From IMG/VR virus record IMGVR_UViG_3300029910_000069, positions 1 to 32,059 of that record: DNA of 32,059 nucleotides. One strand, 5' to 3'. Source of the DNA: a virus. Under the pieces are notes generated by a model. It did no database searches and was not told the DNA's origin. It saw only the letters and a list, made by a program, of their open reading frames with translations. Positions 25,096 through 31,750 of this stretch are shown here, piece after piece. Position 1 is the first letter of the stretch; every line of letters starts with the position of its first letter. The translations under genes were made by a program, and so were the position numbers.

Positions 25096-25970
25096 TTCGA
25101 CTCCGGATCCTTCATTTCGCAGAGTTCGCGAAGGATCGAAACCGGCGACGGGATCTTCTCCAACTCGCTGAGGGCGCTGAGGGCGCTGAGGTCGCTGAGG
25201 GCGCGGAGGTCGCTGAGGTCGCGGAGGTCGCTGAGGGCGCGGAGGTCGCTGAGGTCGCGGAGGTCGCGGAGGGTGCTGAGGTCGCTGAGGGCGCTGAGGT
25301 CGCGGAGGTCGCGGAGGGCGCGGAGGGCGCGGAGGGCGCGGAGGTCGCGGAGGTCGCGGAGGTCGCGGAGGTCGCGGAGGGTGCGGAGGTCGCTGAGGGC
25401 GCTGAGGGTGCTGAGGTCGCTGAGGTCGCGGAGGTCGCGGAGGGCGCGGAGGGCGCGGAGGATCTCCGAAGCCTTTCCTCCCGTTGCAACGTCAACGATC
25501 GGCGGAAGAGCCAACAACGTCTCTGCGAACTTCGTGAACTCACTCCCGTCCTTCAGGTTCGCGGCGATCACATTCAAGCAGGGAGGGAGGATCTGGCGGA
25601 CAGACCAGTCGACGACGCGATAAAGACGGCGACGTTCCAGTTCATCGCTTCCCCGGCTCCCGACGATCAACGGAAGCAGCGCCCCGCATTCCTTCCGCCA
25701 GTCTTCCCGCGCGTCCTGAGTTGAGATCGCCAGCCGATGAATGACCGGGCTTGTGCATGGCGGACAGGCGTCCGATTTCGGATCGAGCTTCTCCGCCAGC
25801 GCGTCGTCTCCGAACTCCCGTGCAACGTCCCGGAGGATGCGGCGTTCGGTCTGGATCAGGCAGGCGTCGCCTTCGGCTCCAGACCCAGTTCCTCCGCGCA
25901 GCTTGAGGGTCGAAAGGAACTCCGGGGTCATCCGGGCACGGGCTGCGGTTGCGATCTCAGTCAGGTTCAT
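25092..25970 (-). CDS. Leu-X-X tripeptide repeat protein, first gene of the accessory cassette
   Basis: The start at ATG 25970 (MNLTEIATAARARMTPEFLS) has ACAGGAG 8 bases upstream and lies about 28 bases from a predicted transcription start; a longer frame from 26081 would run through the promoter. The product is 292 residues. Residues 1-150 form a conserved-looking domain (GDACLIQTERRILRDVA, CPPCTSPVIHRLAI, ALLPLIVGSRGSDELERRRL, VVDWSVRQILPPCL) that recalls a recurrent phage/bacterial hypothetical family in which low-complexity Ala-rich repeats follow. Here residues 171-269 are 33 tandem Leu-[Arg/Ser]-[Asp/Ala/Thr/Glu] units. The tail has SPVSILRELCEMKD. Function unknown; a rod-like or binding domain is possible. 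Confidence 0.8.
   Translation of the reverse strand: MNLTEIATAARARMTPEFLSTLKLRGGTGSGAEGDACLIQTERRILRDVAREFGDDALAEKLDPKSDACPPCTSPVIHRLAISTQDAREDWRKECGALLPLIVGSRGSDELERRRLYRVVDWSVRQILPPCLNVIAANLKDGSEFTKFAETLLALPPIVDVATGGKASEILRALRALRDLRDLSDLSTLSALSDLRTLRDLRDLRDLRDLRALRALRALRDLRDLSALSDLSTLRDLRDLSDLRALSDLRDLSDLRALSDLSALSALSELEKIPSPVSILRELCEMKDPESK
25164..25460 (-). repeat. 33 tandem 9-bp repeats
   Basis: The stretch is built from 9-base units of one pattern (plus strand GC[GT]-GAG-G[TG][CT]) with changes almost only at fixed positions. It encodes Leu-Arg-Asp, Leu-Ser-Asp, Leu-Arg-Ala and variants. Identical neighbouring units show recent duplication. Length change by slippage would keep the frame. 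Confidence 0.92.
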
Positions 25971-26004
25971 TGGGGTTCTCCTGTGCGACGTTGCGCGGAG
26001 CGTT

Positions 26005-26032
26005 TGTATACCCAACGGGATCGCGGCGTCAA
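26005..26032 (-). promoter_or_regulatory. Sigma70-type promoter of the accessory cassette
   Basis: On the minus strand TTGACG (26027-26032, 5 of 6 consensus) and TATACA (26005-26010, 4 of 6) are 16 bases apart. The start would fall near 25998, giving a leader of about 28 bases that includes AGGAG before ATG 25970. This is the best promoter seen in the window. Confidence 0.7.
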
Positions 26033-26035
26033 CAC

Positions 26036-26076
26036 GGCTAACAGATCGGGACTTTCTAAATCCCGATCTGTTAGCC
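26036..26076. promoter_or_regulatory. Perfect 16-bp inverted repeat, candidate operator
   Basis: 26036-26051 and 26061-26076 are exact inverted repeats (arm GGCTAACAGATCGGGA) around a 9-base spacer, ending 3 bases before the -35 box. No T run follows on either strand, so it is not a typical intrinsic terminator. It could be an operator or activator site, or end the upstream head transcript by another mechanism. Confidence 0.75.
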
Positions 26077-26144
26077 CTCACCCGGACTTTACGGAATCCG
26101 GCGGAAAGGCGTGCGGACAGGCTACACGGCGTCCGCAGGCGGAT

Positions 26145-27086
26145 CTACGCCAATAGAGGGCTGAAATCCGGGTCGGGGTAGCAACGGCAAGGCCCGATCC
26201 CGCTGCCGGGGTGCCCCGTCTCGTCCTCGTTTGTCCCGCCCCCCATAGGGGGATCGTCCCATGTGCATCGGACGCCTTCGAGGTCGAGGTGACACTGTCG
26301 CTCGCGCGGGTCCTGGACTCCCCTCCAGAAGTAGCCGTCGATCCCGAGAGCCGAGATTCGCGCTTCGTTAAGCTTGCCGTTGAGCTGCGCGACGGACGTA
26401 CCCGCGATCCGCTTCGCGTCGCTTTGGCTGCTCCCGTACCGAGTAGCCATCTTCTTCGCGAGAGTGTCCGTCGCCATGCCCGACGAGTAGGCGTCCTCGA
26501 TGTCGCCTCGGAGTCGGTCGAAATAGCGCTCGGGGACCGTCTTGATGAACGCGACGTTCTCGGTCGTCCAGGCGGCGACGTGGTCCCTGATCGGCTTCTC
26601 GATCGATCCGTACTGGAGCCCGGTCGCTGCCCGGAGTTGACGGTCGAGCTGCTCTCGCTGGTGGACGTCGATCCGGTGCCCGAACTTCGTCGGGAGTTCC
26701 TTCAGCGCTTCCCAATCGAAGGCATCGTCGAACGTGTTCTGTGCGACGGCCGCAAGGTGGAGAGCTCGGCGCGCATCCAGGGCGACGGAGCGGTTCTTCC
26801 ATTCGGTCGGTCCCGGAAGTTGGTGGGGGAACCAGCGCTTCCGGTCCGGCGGAGCGGCGTCCATCCCGTTCGTCCGGCGTTGTGCCGACAGGTCTTTGAG
26901 GATCTCCTGTTCGACCTCCGCGAACGCGGCGCGCGCCCGATCGCAGATCGGTTCGATGGCGCGGTAGTACGAAAGCTCGATCGCCGTCGGAGGGATCGGT
27001 TTCGGAGCCCGGCGGAGCCTGCTCTTCGGTCGGAGCGCGGTTAGCTTGCGCGCCAGCGCGATCGTCCCGGCGCGGTCCAGTATCAC
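26145..27086 (-). CDS. Head morphogenesis protein, MuF / SPP1 gp7-like
   Basis: The gene starts at GTG 27086, overlapping the portal stop by GTGA. The 313-residue product has a helical N-terminus (ELSYYRAIEPICDRARAAFA) and the MuF core: TENVAFIKTVPERYFDRLRG, then DTLAKKMATRYGSSQSDAKR and IAGTSVAQLNGKLNEARI. The conserved end is present (RGVQDPRERQCHLDLEGVRC and PPMGGG...HPGSGIGPCRC), the typical Cys/His pattern. MuF proteins enter the prohead with the portal and may be ejected with DNA. No toxin domain is attached here. Confidence 0.9.
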   Translation of the reverse strand: MILDRAGTIALARKLTALRPKSRLRRAPKPIPPTAIELSYYRAIEPICDRARAAFAEVEQEILKDLSAQRRTNGMDAAPPDRKRWFPHQLPGPTEWKNRSVALDARRALHLAAVAQNTFDDAFDWEALKELPTKFGHRIDVHQREQLDRQLRAATGLQYGSIEKPIRDHVAAWTTENVAFIKTVPERYFDRLRGDIEDAYSSGMATDTLAKKMATRYGSSQSDAKRIAGTSVAQLNGKLNEARISALGIDGYFWRGVQDPRERQCHLDLEGVRCTWDDPPMGGGTNEDETGHPGSGIGPCRCYPDPDFSPLLA

Positions 27087-29389
27087 GTTCGCCGCCGGAG
27101 CATCGGTCCTACCACGTCTCGTTCGTGTTTCAGGTTCGCCTTCACGTCGTCCGGGTACCGGCCGTTCGGAACCGGGACGCGGCGGAACGCCGTGAACTCC
27201 TTGTCCGGGTCGTTCGCGTTCGTCGGCTCGCCTTCGACCAGCGCGCGATAGACGGAGACGTGTTTCTGCGCCATCGACCCGCCGACGGTCTTCATCCCGA
27301 TCAGCGCGATCCTCTTCGGGTGAAGGCCCGTCTCTTCCCAGAGTTCACGGATCGCGCAGGAGAGCGGATCTTCGCCGGGCTCCGCGTGGCCTCCCGGATG
27401 ACACATCTTCCCCGTCTCCCGGTCGGTCCCCATGATCAGGTTCCCGTCGGGGTCGAACGCGGCGACGACGGAGCAGGCGGAGCGAACCTTCGTCCGTCCG
27501 TTCTTCGTAACGAAGTCGGCGGCGTCCTGCGTCGGTGCCGGCGGCGCGCCCGGAACCCTCAGCGCCTTGGGTGGACTAGATCCGCCAGCGGCCGGGTCAG
27601 GTAGTCCACCTGTCGGATCTGGCGGGGCGGGAGGCTCCGGTGCCGTCGCTTCCTTCTGGGCCATCATCTTCCGGCCTTCGAGGTCGAGGACGATCGGGCC
27701 GTCGTTGAAGTCCGAACCGCCGAAGCGCGTGCTCGCCACTTCCTCCGGCGTTGCGATCCCCTTGTCGACGTAGATCTGGTCGGTCTGCGCGATCTTGTAC
27801 CGATAGTCCGCCCGCGCGGTGTCGGTCATTTCGCGCAGCGGGTTCATCGTCACGGTCCAGCGCTTCGGCGGCTTCCCGTTGGCGACTCCCTGCGACGCGG
27901 CGAGCTGGAGCCCGATGAACTTCCGAAGGTTGGGGAGCAGCTGCTGCTTCTGACGGCCGGCGTTCTGATCGTCGAAGATGTCCTGGTCGCCCTTGCCCGT
28001 GTCCCCGAGTCCGCCCTTGCCCTGGTTCAGCAGGAGCGACGCAGGCATGTCCGCAGCGCCGGCCAGCTGCAGCGCGAACTCCCGCTGGATGTCGGCGACG
28101 CCGCCCAGGTCCAACTTCACGCGCTCGAGCGTCTCCTTCGAGTCGATGATCCGGGTCTTCGCGATCGACATCGACATCGACATCGCAATCGCGCGCGACT
28201 GGATGACCCCGACGTCGTCTTCGTCCTCCGACGCCATCATCCGGGAGAAACCGTCCATCTTCAGGACTGGAAGCCCGAGCTCCGAGAGCAGGATCGCGAT
28301 GCCGTTCCAGCTTTGCTCGTACTGCGAGAGGACTTGGTTGATCCTCATCCAGATCGAGTCGCCGGCGCCGCGCATCTGGACGCGTGCCCAATGCGAGACC
28401 GTCTGACCGGGGAACATCAGCAGCCGGGATTCGTGGACGTAGAAGATCAGAGCTCCGGGCTTCCCAGCCGGCGGTACCTGCGACGCTGGCTCGCCTGGCG
28501 TCGGGAGCGCGACCGTCACGCCCAGGTTGCGAAGCTGATAGGTGCGCGGCATTCCGAACTTCGGATCGCGCGGGTCGACGTACCAGCTCCAGCCGATCAA
28601 CTCGCCGTCCCAGCCGCCCTGGAACGCCGTCAGGTGAGTGATCCGCTTCACCTTCTTCCAGTCGAGAGGGATGGTCAGGTTCGGCTCCCCGTCGTCGACG
28701 CCGATCAGGATTCCGCCGCTGCCGTAGTTTCGTTCGTAGCAAAGGGCGTCGAAGAAGGCGCGCCCGAGCCCGAGCTTCTCCTGTTCGTCGACCAGCGCTT
28801 CAATCAGCGCCGTGTTCTCGTCGCTCACTTCGGGAAGCTCGCCCGGCGTGTGCTGCGACTGCGCGACCGCTCCAGGGGCCTTCGCTGCTTCGGGAGCGGC
28901 GCCAGCCGGCGGGAGATCGTCCAGCCGACCAGTGGTGCTCCTCGAGGCGATGCGGCGCGCAGCGCGTCGGGCGTCCCGGCGATCGGCGTGGCCCTGCTGC
29001 TCGTCCTCTTCAGGCTGGATAGAGACCGTCCAGCCGCGGCGGGTCATTTCGCGCGGGATCGTCTCGATGATGCGACCGCCCAGCGCGGAGCCGCGCCAGC
29101 GCTCCTGCATCTGCCAGCCGGACAAGAACTGATTGAAGAAGTCGGGGCCGTTCCATTGCCCGCCGTACGTCTTGTCCCGAGCCGGGTCGCCGATGCCGGT
29201 CAGGCGGTTCTGGTACCCGTCGACGACCTGCCGGAGGTTGCGGTCCAGGGCCGCCCGGTTGCCCCAAGCGCCGTCTTCGTCGCGCAGGACGACCAGCTTG
29301 TCGCCTCCGACCTCATGCAGCGGGATCGGGTCGCTGGGGGAGTAGCCGTCGATCTGGTCAACGACTCGACGTGTCTTCGGATCGCCCAT
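27083..29389 (-). CDS. Portal protein (DUF1073-type) fused to a C-terminal Nudix hydrolase domain
   Basis: The 768-residue frame starts at ATG 29389. Residues about 75-580 are a DUF1073-like portal: SGWQMQERWRGSALGGRIIE, ETIPREMTRRGWTVSI, RAFFDALCYERNYGSGGILI, SQYEQSWNGIAILLSELGLP, AGAADMPASLLLNQGKGGLG. A Pro-rich linker (about 582-628) joins a Nudix domain at about 635-755. Its box is complete: G667, E673 and R681-E682-L683-W684-E685-E686-T687-G688-L689 fit GX5EX7REUXEEXGU. Nudix enzymes cleave nucleoside diphosphates linked to X. To my knowledge other DUF1073 portals carry a fused anti-CBASS phosphodiesterase, so an anti-defence role is one possibility. No clear ribosome site is seen. Confidence 0.9.
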   Translation of the reverse strand: MGDPKTRRVVDQIDGYSPSDPIPLHEVGGDKLVVLRDEDGAWGNRAALDRNLRQVVDGYQNRLTGIGDPARDKTYGGQWNGPDFFNQFLSGWQMQERWRGSALGGRIIETIPREMTRRGWTVSIQPEEDEQQGHADRRDARRAARRIASRSTTGRLDDLPPAGAAPEAAKAPGAVAQSQHTPGELPEVSDENTALIEALVDEQEKLGLGRAFFDALCYERNYGSGGILIGVDDGEPNLTIPLDWKKVKRITHLTAFQGGWDGELIGWSWYVDPRDPKFGMPRTYQLRNLGVTVALPTPGEPASQVPPAGKPGALIFYVHESRLLMFPGQTVSHWARVQMRGAGDSIWMRINQVLSQYEQSWNGIAILLSELGLPVLKMDGFSRMMASEDEDDVGVIQSRAIAMSMSMSIAKTRIIDSKETLERVKLDLGGVADIQREFALQLAGAADMPASLLLNQGKGGLGDTGKGDQDIFDDQNAGRQKQQLLPNLRKFIGLQLAASQGVANGKPPKRWTVTMNPLREMTDTARADYRYKIAQTDQIYVDKGIATPEEVASTRFGGSDFNDGPIVLDLEGRKMMAQKEATAPEPPAPPDPTGGLPDPAAGGSSPPKALRVPGAPPAPTQDAADFVTKNGRTKVRSACSVVAAFDPDGNLIMGTDRETGKMCHPGGHAEPGEDPLSCAIRELWEETGLHPKRIALIGMKTVGGSMAQKHVSVYRALVEGEPTNANDPDKEFTAFRRVPVPNGRYPDDVKANLKHERDVVGPMLRRRT

Positions 29390-29395
29390 GCGCGC

Positions 29396-29409
29396 GGACT
29401 CTACACCGT
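29396..29409 (-). repeat. 14-base box in the portal gene leader
   Basis: Minus-strand ACGGTGTAGAGTCC, identical to 15410-15423, ends 7 bases before ATG 29389. See the finding on possible leaderless starts. Confidence 0.4.
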
Positions 29410-29416
29410 TCGAACG

Positions 29417-30937
29417 TCAGACAAACAATCCCAGCTTGACAGTCGCCCGGCGAATGGCCTGCGACTTCGACGACCCCGTCTTCTTCGGGGTCTTGATCAC
29501 TGGCCGCTTCGGCTGGTCGGGATCGGGCGGAGGAGGCGGAGGTTCCTTCCGTGCCTTCGTCGACGAACGCTTCCAGTCGGACGCTGTCGATTCGCTCTCG
29601 TCATCCATCAGCGCATTGTATCCGCCTCCGGTCGCGTCGATCAGGTCGTCGTGCCAGTCGGGATCCGGGAACGCCTCGAGCTCATTGAGCCAGTCGTCGT
29701 TCCAGTCCCCGCGGACGATCTCGACGTTGCCGGCCTCGGCCTGGGCGGAGAACGGCTTGAACCGGATCAGCTTCTTCGACTGCGCCGGGTGCGCGCGCAC
29801 ATAGTAGGCCCGGAGCATTCGGATATATGCGGCTGCCTCGGCGACGCCGGCCTGGGCGGGATCCTGCTCGATCCCGATCTCTGTTTCCTGCCCGTCGAGT
29901 GCGGCCGTCTGAAGCACAAGCTCCTGCACCGACGCCGGCCGCTTCCGGCAGGACGCGACGTGCCCGACGATGATCCGGTCGCCCAGGACTCCGATCTTCA
30001 CGCCGCGGGTCCAGTCGGGGTTCTCCTTGCCCTTCGTTGGCTCCGTCGACGCCCGATCCCAATAGCGGAGCCAGCGAACGCCTCGAGGAGCCTTCTCGAG
30101 GAGCTTCGACCCGTCCGGTCCGATGACCCATTCCCGCTTGAAGTAGTCGCCAGCCTTCGGCCGAACCAGCCAGTCACCGTAGAGCAGCTGCGCCCTGGTG
30201 ACAGGGTCCAGGCCCATCAGGTGGACGCGGTAGTCGGTCTTCGCCAGCGGCGGGTTGTCCTCGAGGCGCGCAGGAATGAAGACGCGGCCGATCGTGCCCT
30301 TCGCGCGCGCGCAGTACTCCGGTCCCTCTTCCGTGTTCCGGTAGTGGAGAACCTCGCCGGGGTCCGCCTTCTTCTCGCACTTCGGATCCAGCCAGGGGCC
30401 GAACCGCTTCATGATCCAGGAGTGCCCAACGCCTCCGGGGTTCGCCGTCGACCGGATGCGGATCGGTATGCCTGCGACGCTTCGGCCGCGGGAGAGCAGG
30501 TAGACGTACTGCGTCTCGGTGAAGTCCTCGAGCTGGTCGAAGCCGATGTACTGGAACGCGCGCCCCTTGTAGTCGAGCTTGTTCTTCTCGTGCTCCATGC
30601 TCCGGAAGAAGAGCCGGGCACCCGAGGAGAACCGCCAGAAGTTCCGCTGCGCTTTGTACTCGGCACCCGGATCGATGCCCTTCATGATTTCGTAGCTGCG
30701 CTCGATCACGTCCGTGAGCTGAGGGAGCGTCCGCCGGAAGATGATCCCCGTGTACGACGGCTTCGCGATGTGGCGCGTGTAGCCGGCCAGGAGCCCATCT
30801 GTTTTGCCGCCACCTGCGCTGCCGCCATATAGGACTTCGTACGCACCGCACGCGACGAAGCGCGTCTGAGGCCCGGAGTTCGGGCGCCACACGACGGGGC
30901 GCCCCTGGTAGAACTCCTGCTCTACCTCCTCACTCAT
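29417..30937 (-). CDS. terL: Terminase large subunit
   Basis: The 506-residue product starts at ATG 30937, overlapping the small subunit by 8 bases. The ATPase domain has Walker A GGSAGGGKT (38-46), a Walker B region YIGFDQLED (130-138; D134, E137) and the coupling motif STANPGG (163-169). The nuclease domain has the expected acidic residues: D294 in LRYWDRAS, E357/D359 in IEQDPAQAG, and D431/D434 in DDLIDATGGGY. The enzyme pumps DNA into the head through the portal and cuts it. The gene order small subunit, large subunit, portal is standard. No inactivating change is seen. Confidence 0.95.
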   Translation of the reverse strand: MSEEVEQEFYQGRPVVWRPNSGPQTRFVACGAYEVLYGGSAGGGKTDGLLAGYTRHIAKPSYTGIIFRRTLPQLTDVIERSYEIMKGIDPGAEYKAQRNFWRFSSGARLFFRSMEHEKNKLDYKGRAFQYIGFDQLEDFTETQYVYLLSRGRSVAGIPIRIRSTANPGGVGHSWIMKRFGPWLDPKCEKKADPGEVLHYRNTEEGPEYCARAKGTIGRVFIPARLEDNPPLAKTDYRVHLMGLDPVTRAQLLYGDWLVRPKAGDYFKREWVIGPDGSKLLEKAPRGVRWLRYWDRASTEPTKGKENPDWTRGVKIGVLGDRIIVGHVASCRKRPASVQELVLQTAALDGQETEIGIEQDPAQAGVAEAAAYIRMLRAYYVRAHPAQSKKLIRFKPFSAQAEAGNVEIVRGDWNDDWLNELEAFPDPDWHDDLIDATGGGYNALMDDESESTASDWKRSSTKARKEPPPPPPDPDQPKRPVIKTPKKTGSSKSQAIRRATVKLGLFV

Positions 30938-31436
30938 CGGTTTCTTGGGGCAGGAGGATGACGCCGGTGATGATCGCCTCCCCGTCCTTCCCGGTCAGTT
31001 CGATCCGCGTCGCCGCAGGCCGCAGCCCGGCGCTCGCCCGGTCCTGCTCGATCGCTGACTTCAGCCCGTCGAGCAGATGCTTCACCTCCAGCGGGTCGAT
31101 GTCCTCCACGCCCTTCTTGCCGAGGTGGATGAGCTTGTTGTTGATGATGGCCGTCGCGTTCCCCGCACCCCTGTGTTGCCGCTCGTTGATCTCCGCCTCG
31201 GTCCGGAACCTGTAGACGCTCGCCTTCGCCGCATCGTTCAGGAGCGTGGCCTTGACCTTCTCGTCTCGCTTCGCCTGGAACTCCTCGCGCTCAGCCAGCC
31301 AGCCCTCCTTCCGCGCGTGTTCCCGAACGGCGCGCCGGCTCAACTTTCGCTTCTCGGCGAACCCCCGGAGCGTCTCGTCTGAGGCGATGAACTCGGAACG
31401 GAACCCGCTCCAATCTCTGCGCTGCGGCGCTGGCAT
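30930..31436 (-). CDS. terS: Terminase small subunit
   Basis: The start is placed at ATG 31436 (MPAPQRRDWSGFRSEFIASD); GTG 31442 is an alternative, since GAGAGG lies just upstream of it. The 168-residue product has an N-terminal helix-turn-helix-like part (ETLRGFAEKRKLSRRAVREH), the pattern of small subunits that recognise the packaging site, then a coiled coil (REEFQAKRDEKVKATLLNDA) and a helical segment (DPLEVKHLLDGLKSAIEQDR). It delivers DNA to the large subunit. The upstream in-frame extension to 31622 is Arg-rich and probably untranslated. Confidence 0.85.
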   Translation of the reverse strand: MPAPQRRDWSGFRSEFIASDETLRGFAEKRKLSRRAVREHARKEGWLAEREEFQAKRDEKVKATLLNDAAKASVYRFRTEAEINERQHRGAGNATAIINNKLIHLGKKGVEDIDPLEVKHLLDGLKSAIEQDRASAGLRPAATRIELTGKDGEAIITGVILLPQETDE

Positions 31437-31750
31437 TCGTGGCACCCATCCTCTCGCTGGCTGGCACCCTATCGCAAGTCGTGGCCTCGGCGCACTTGCT
31501 CGCCGCGTCGCGCGCGCGTAAGAATCGCTGACGGTCGTAGGTTGGAAACCTCCCCTCCTCTTCGTGGATCGGCCTCGCATCAGCGTGGTCCTCCCGAGAA
31601 GTCCAGAGAAAACAGACCCCAAATAATCGCACTCTCGAAGTCGAATCCGACTGGACTTCGTTTCGGGACAGAGCGTGAGTGTCGCTCGTCGGCAAGAGGC
31701 ACCCCGGAATGATCCGGGCTTCCCAACGAGTCGGCACCACGGAGAACGAC
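31437..31750. other. Divergent intergenic region between terS and the plus-strand gene
   Basis: This 314-bp gap should hold promoters for both directions. Two hairpins are visible: 31636-31642 with 31654-31660 (7 bp), and 31703-31708 with 31713-31718 (6 bp). A minus-strand TTGCGATAGGGT element lies about 30 bases before terS and may be a -10 region. No strong sigma70 pair is seen. The phage packaging (cos or pac) site could also lie here, as it often sits near terS. Confidence 0.55.

Noticed and set aside
25164-25460. Tandem repeats as a CRISPR array
   Set aside because: The unit is 9 bp with no spacers and lies in a coding frame.
25971-26081. Longer start of the repeat gene at 26081
   Set aside because: It would translate the promoter and palindrome; ATG 25970 has a strong ribosome site.
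28313-30832. 839-codon open frame on the plus strand
   Set aside because: It lies antisense to the terminase and portal genes, is Arg/Asp/Leu-rich, lacks domains and is a typical shadow of GC-rich codon use.
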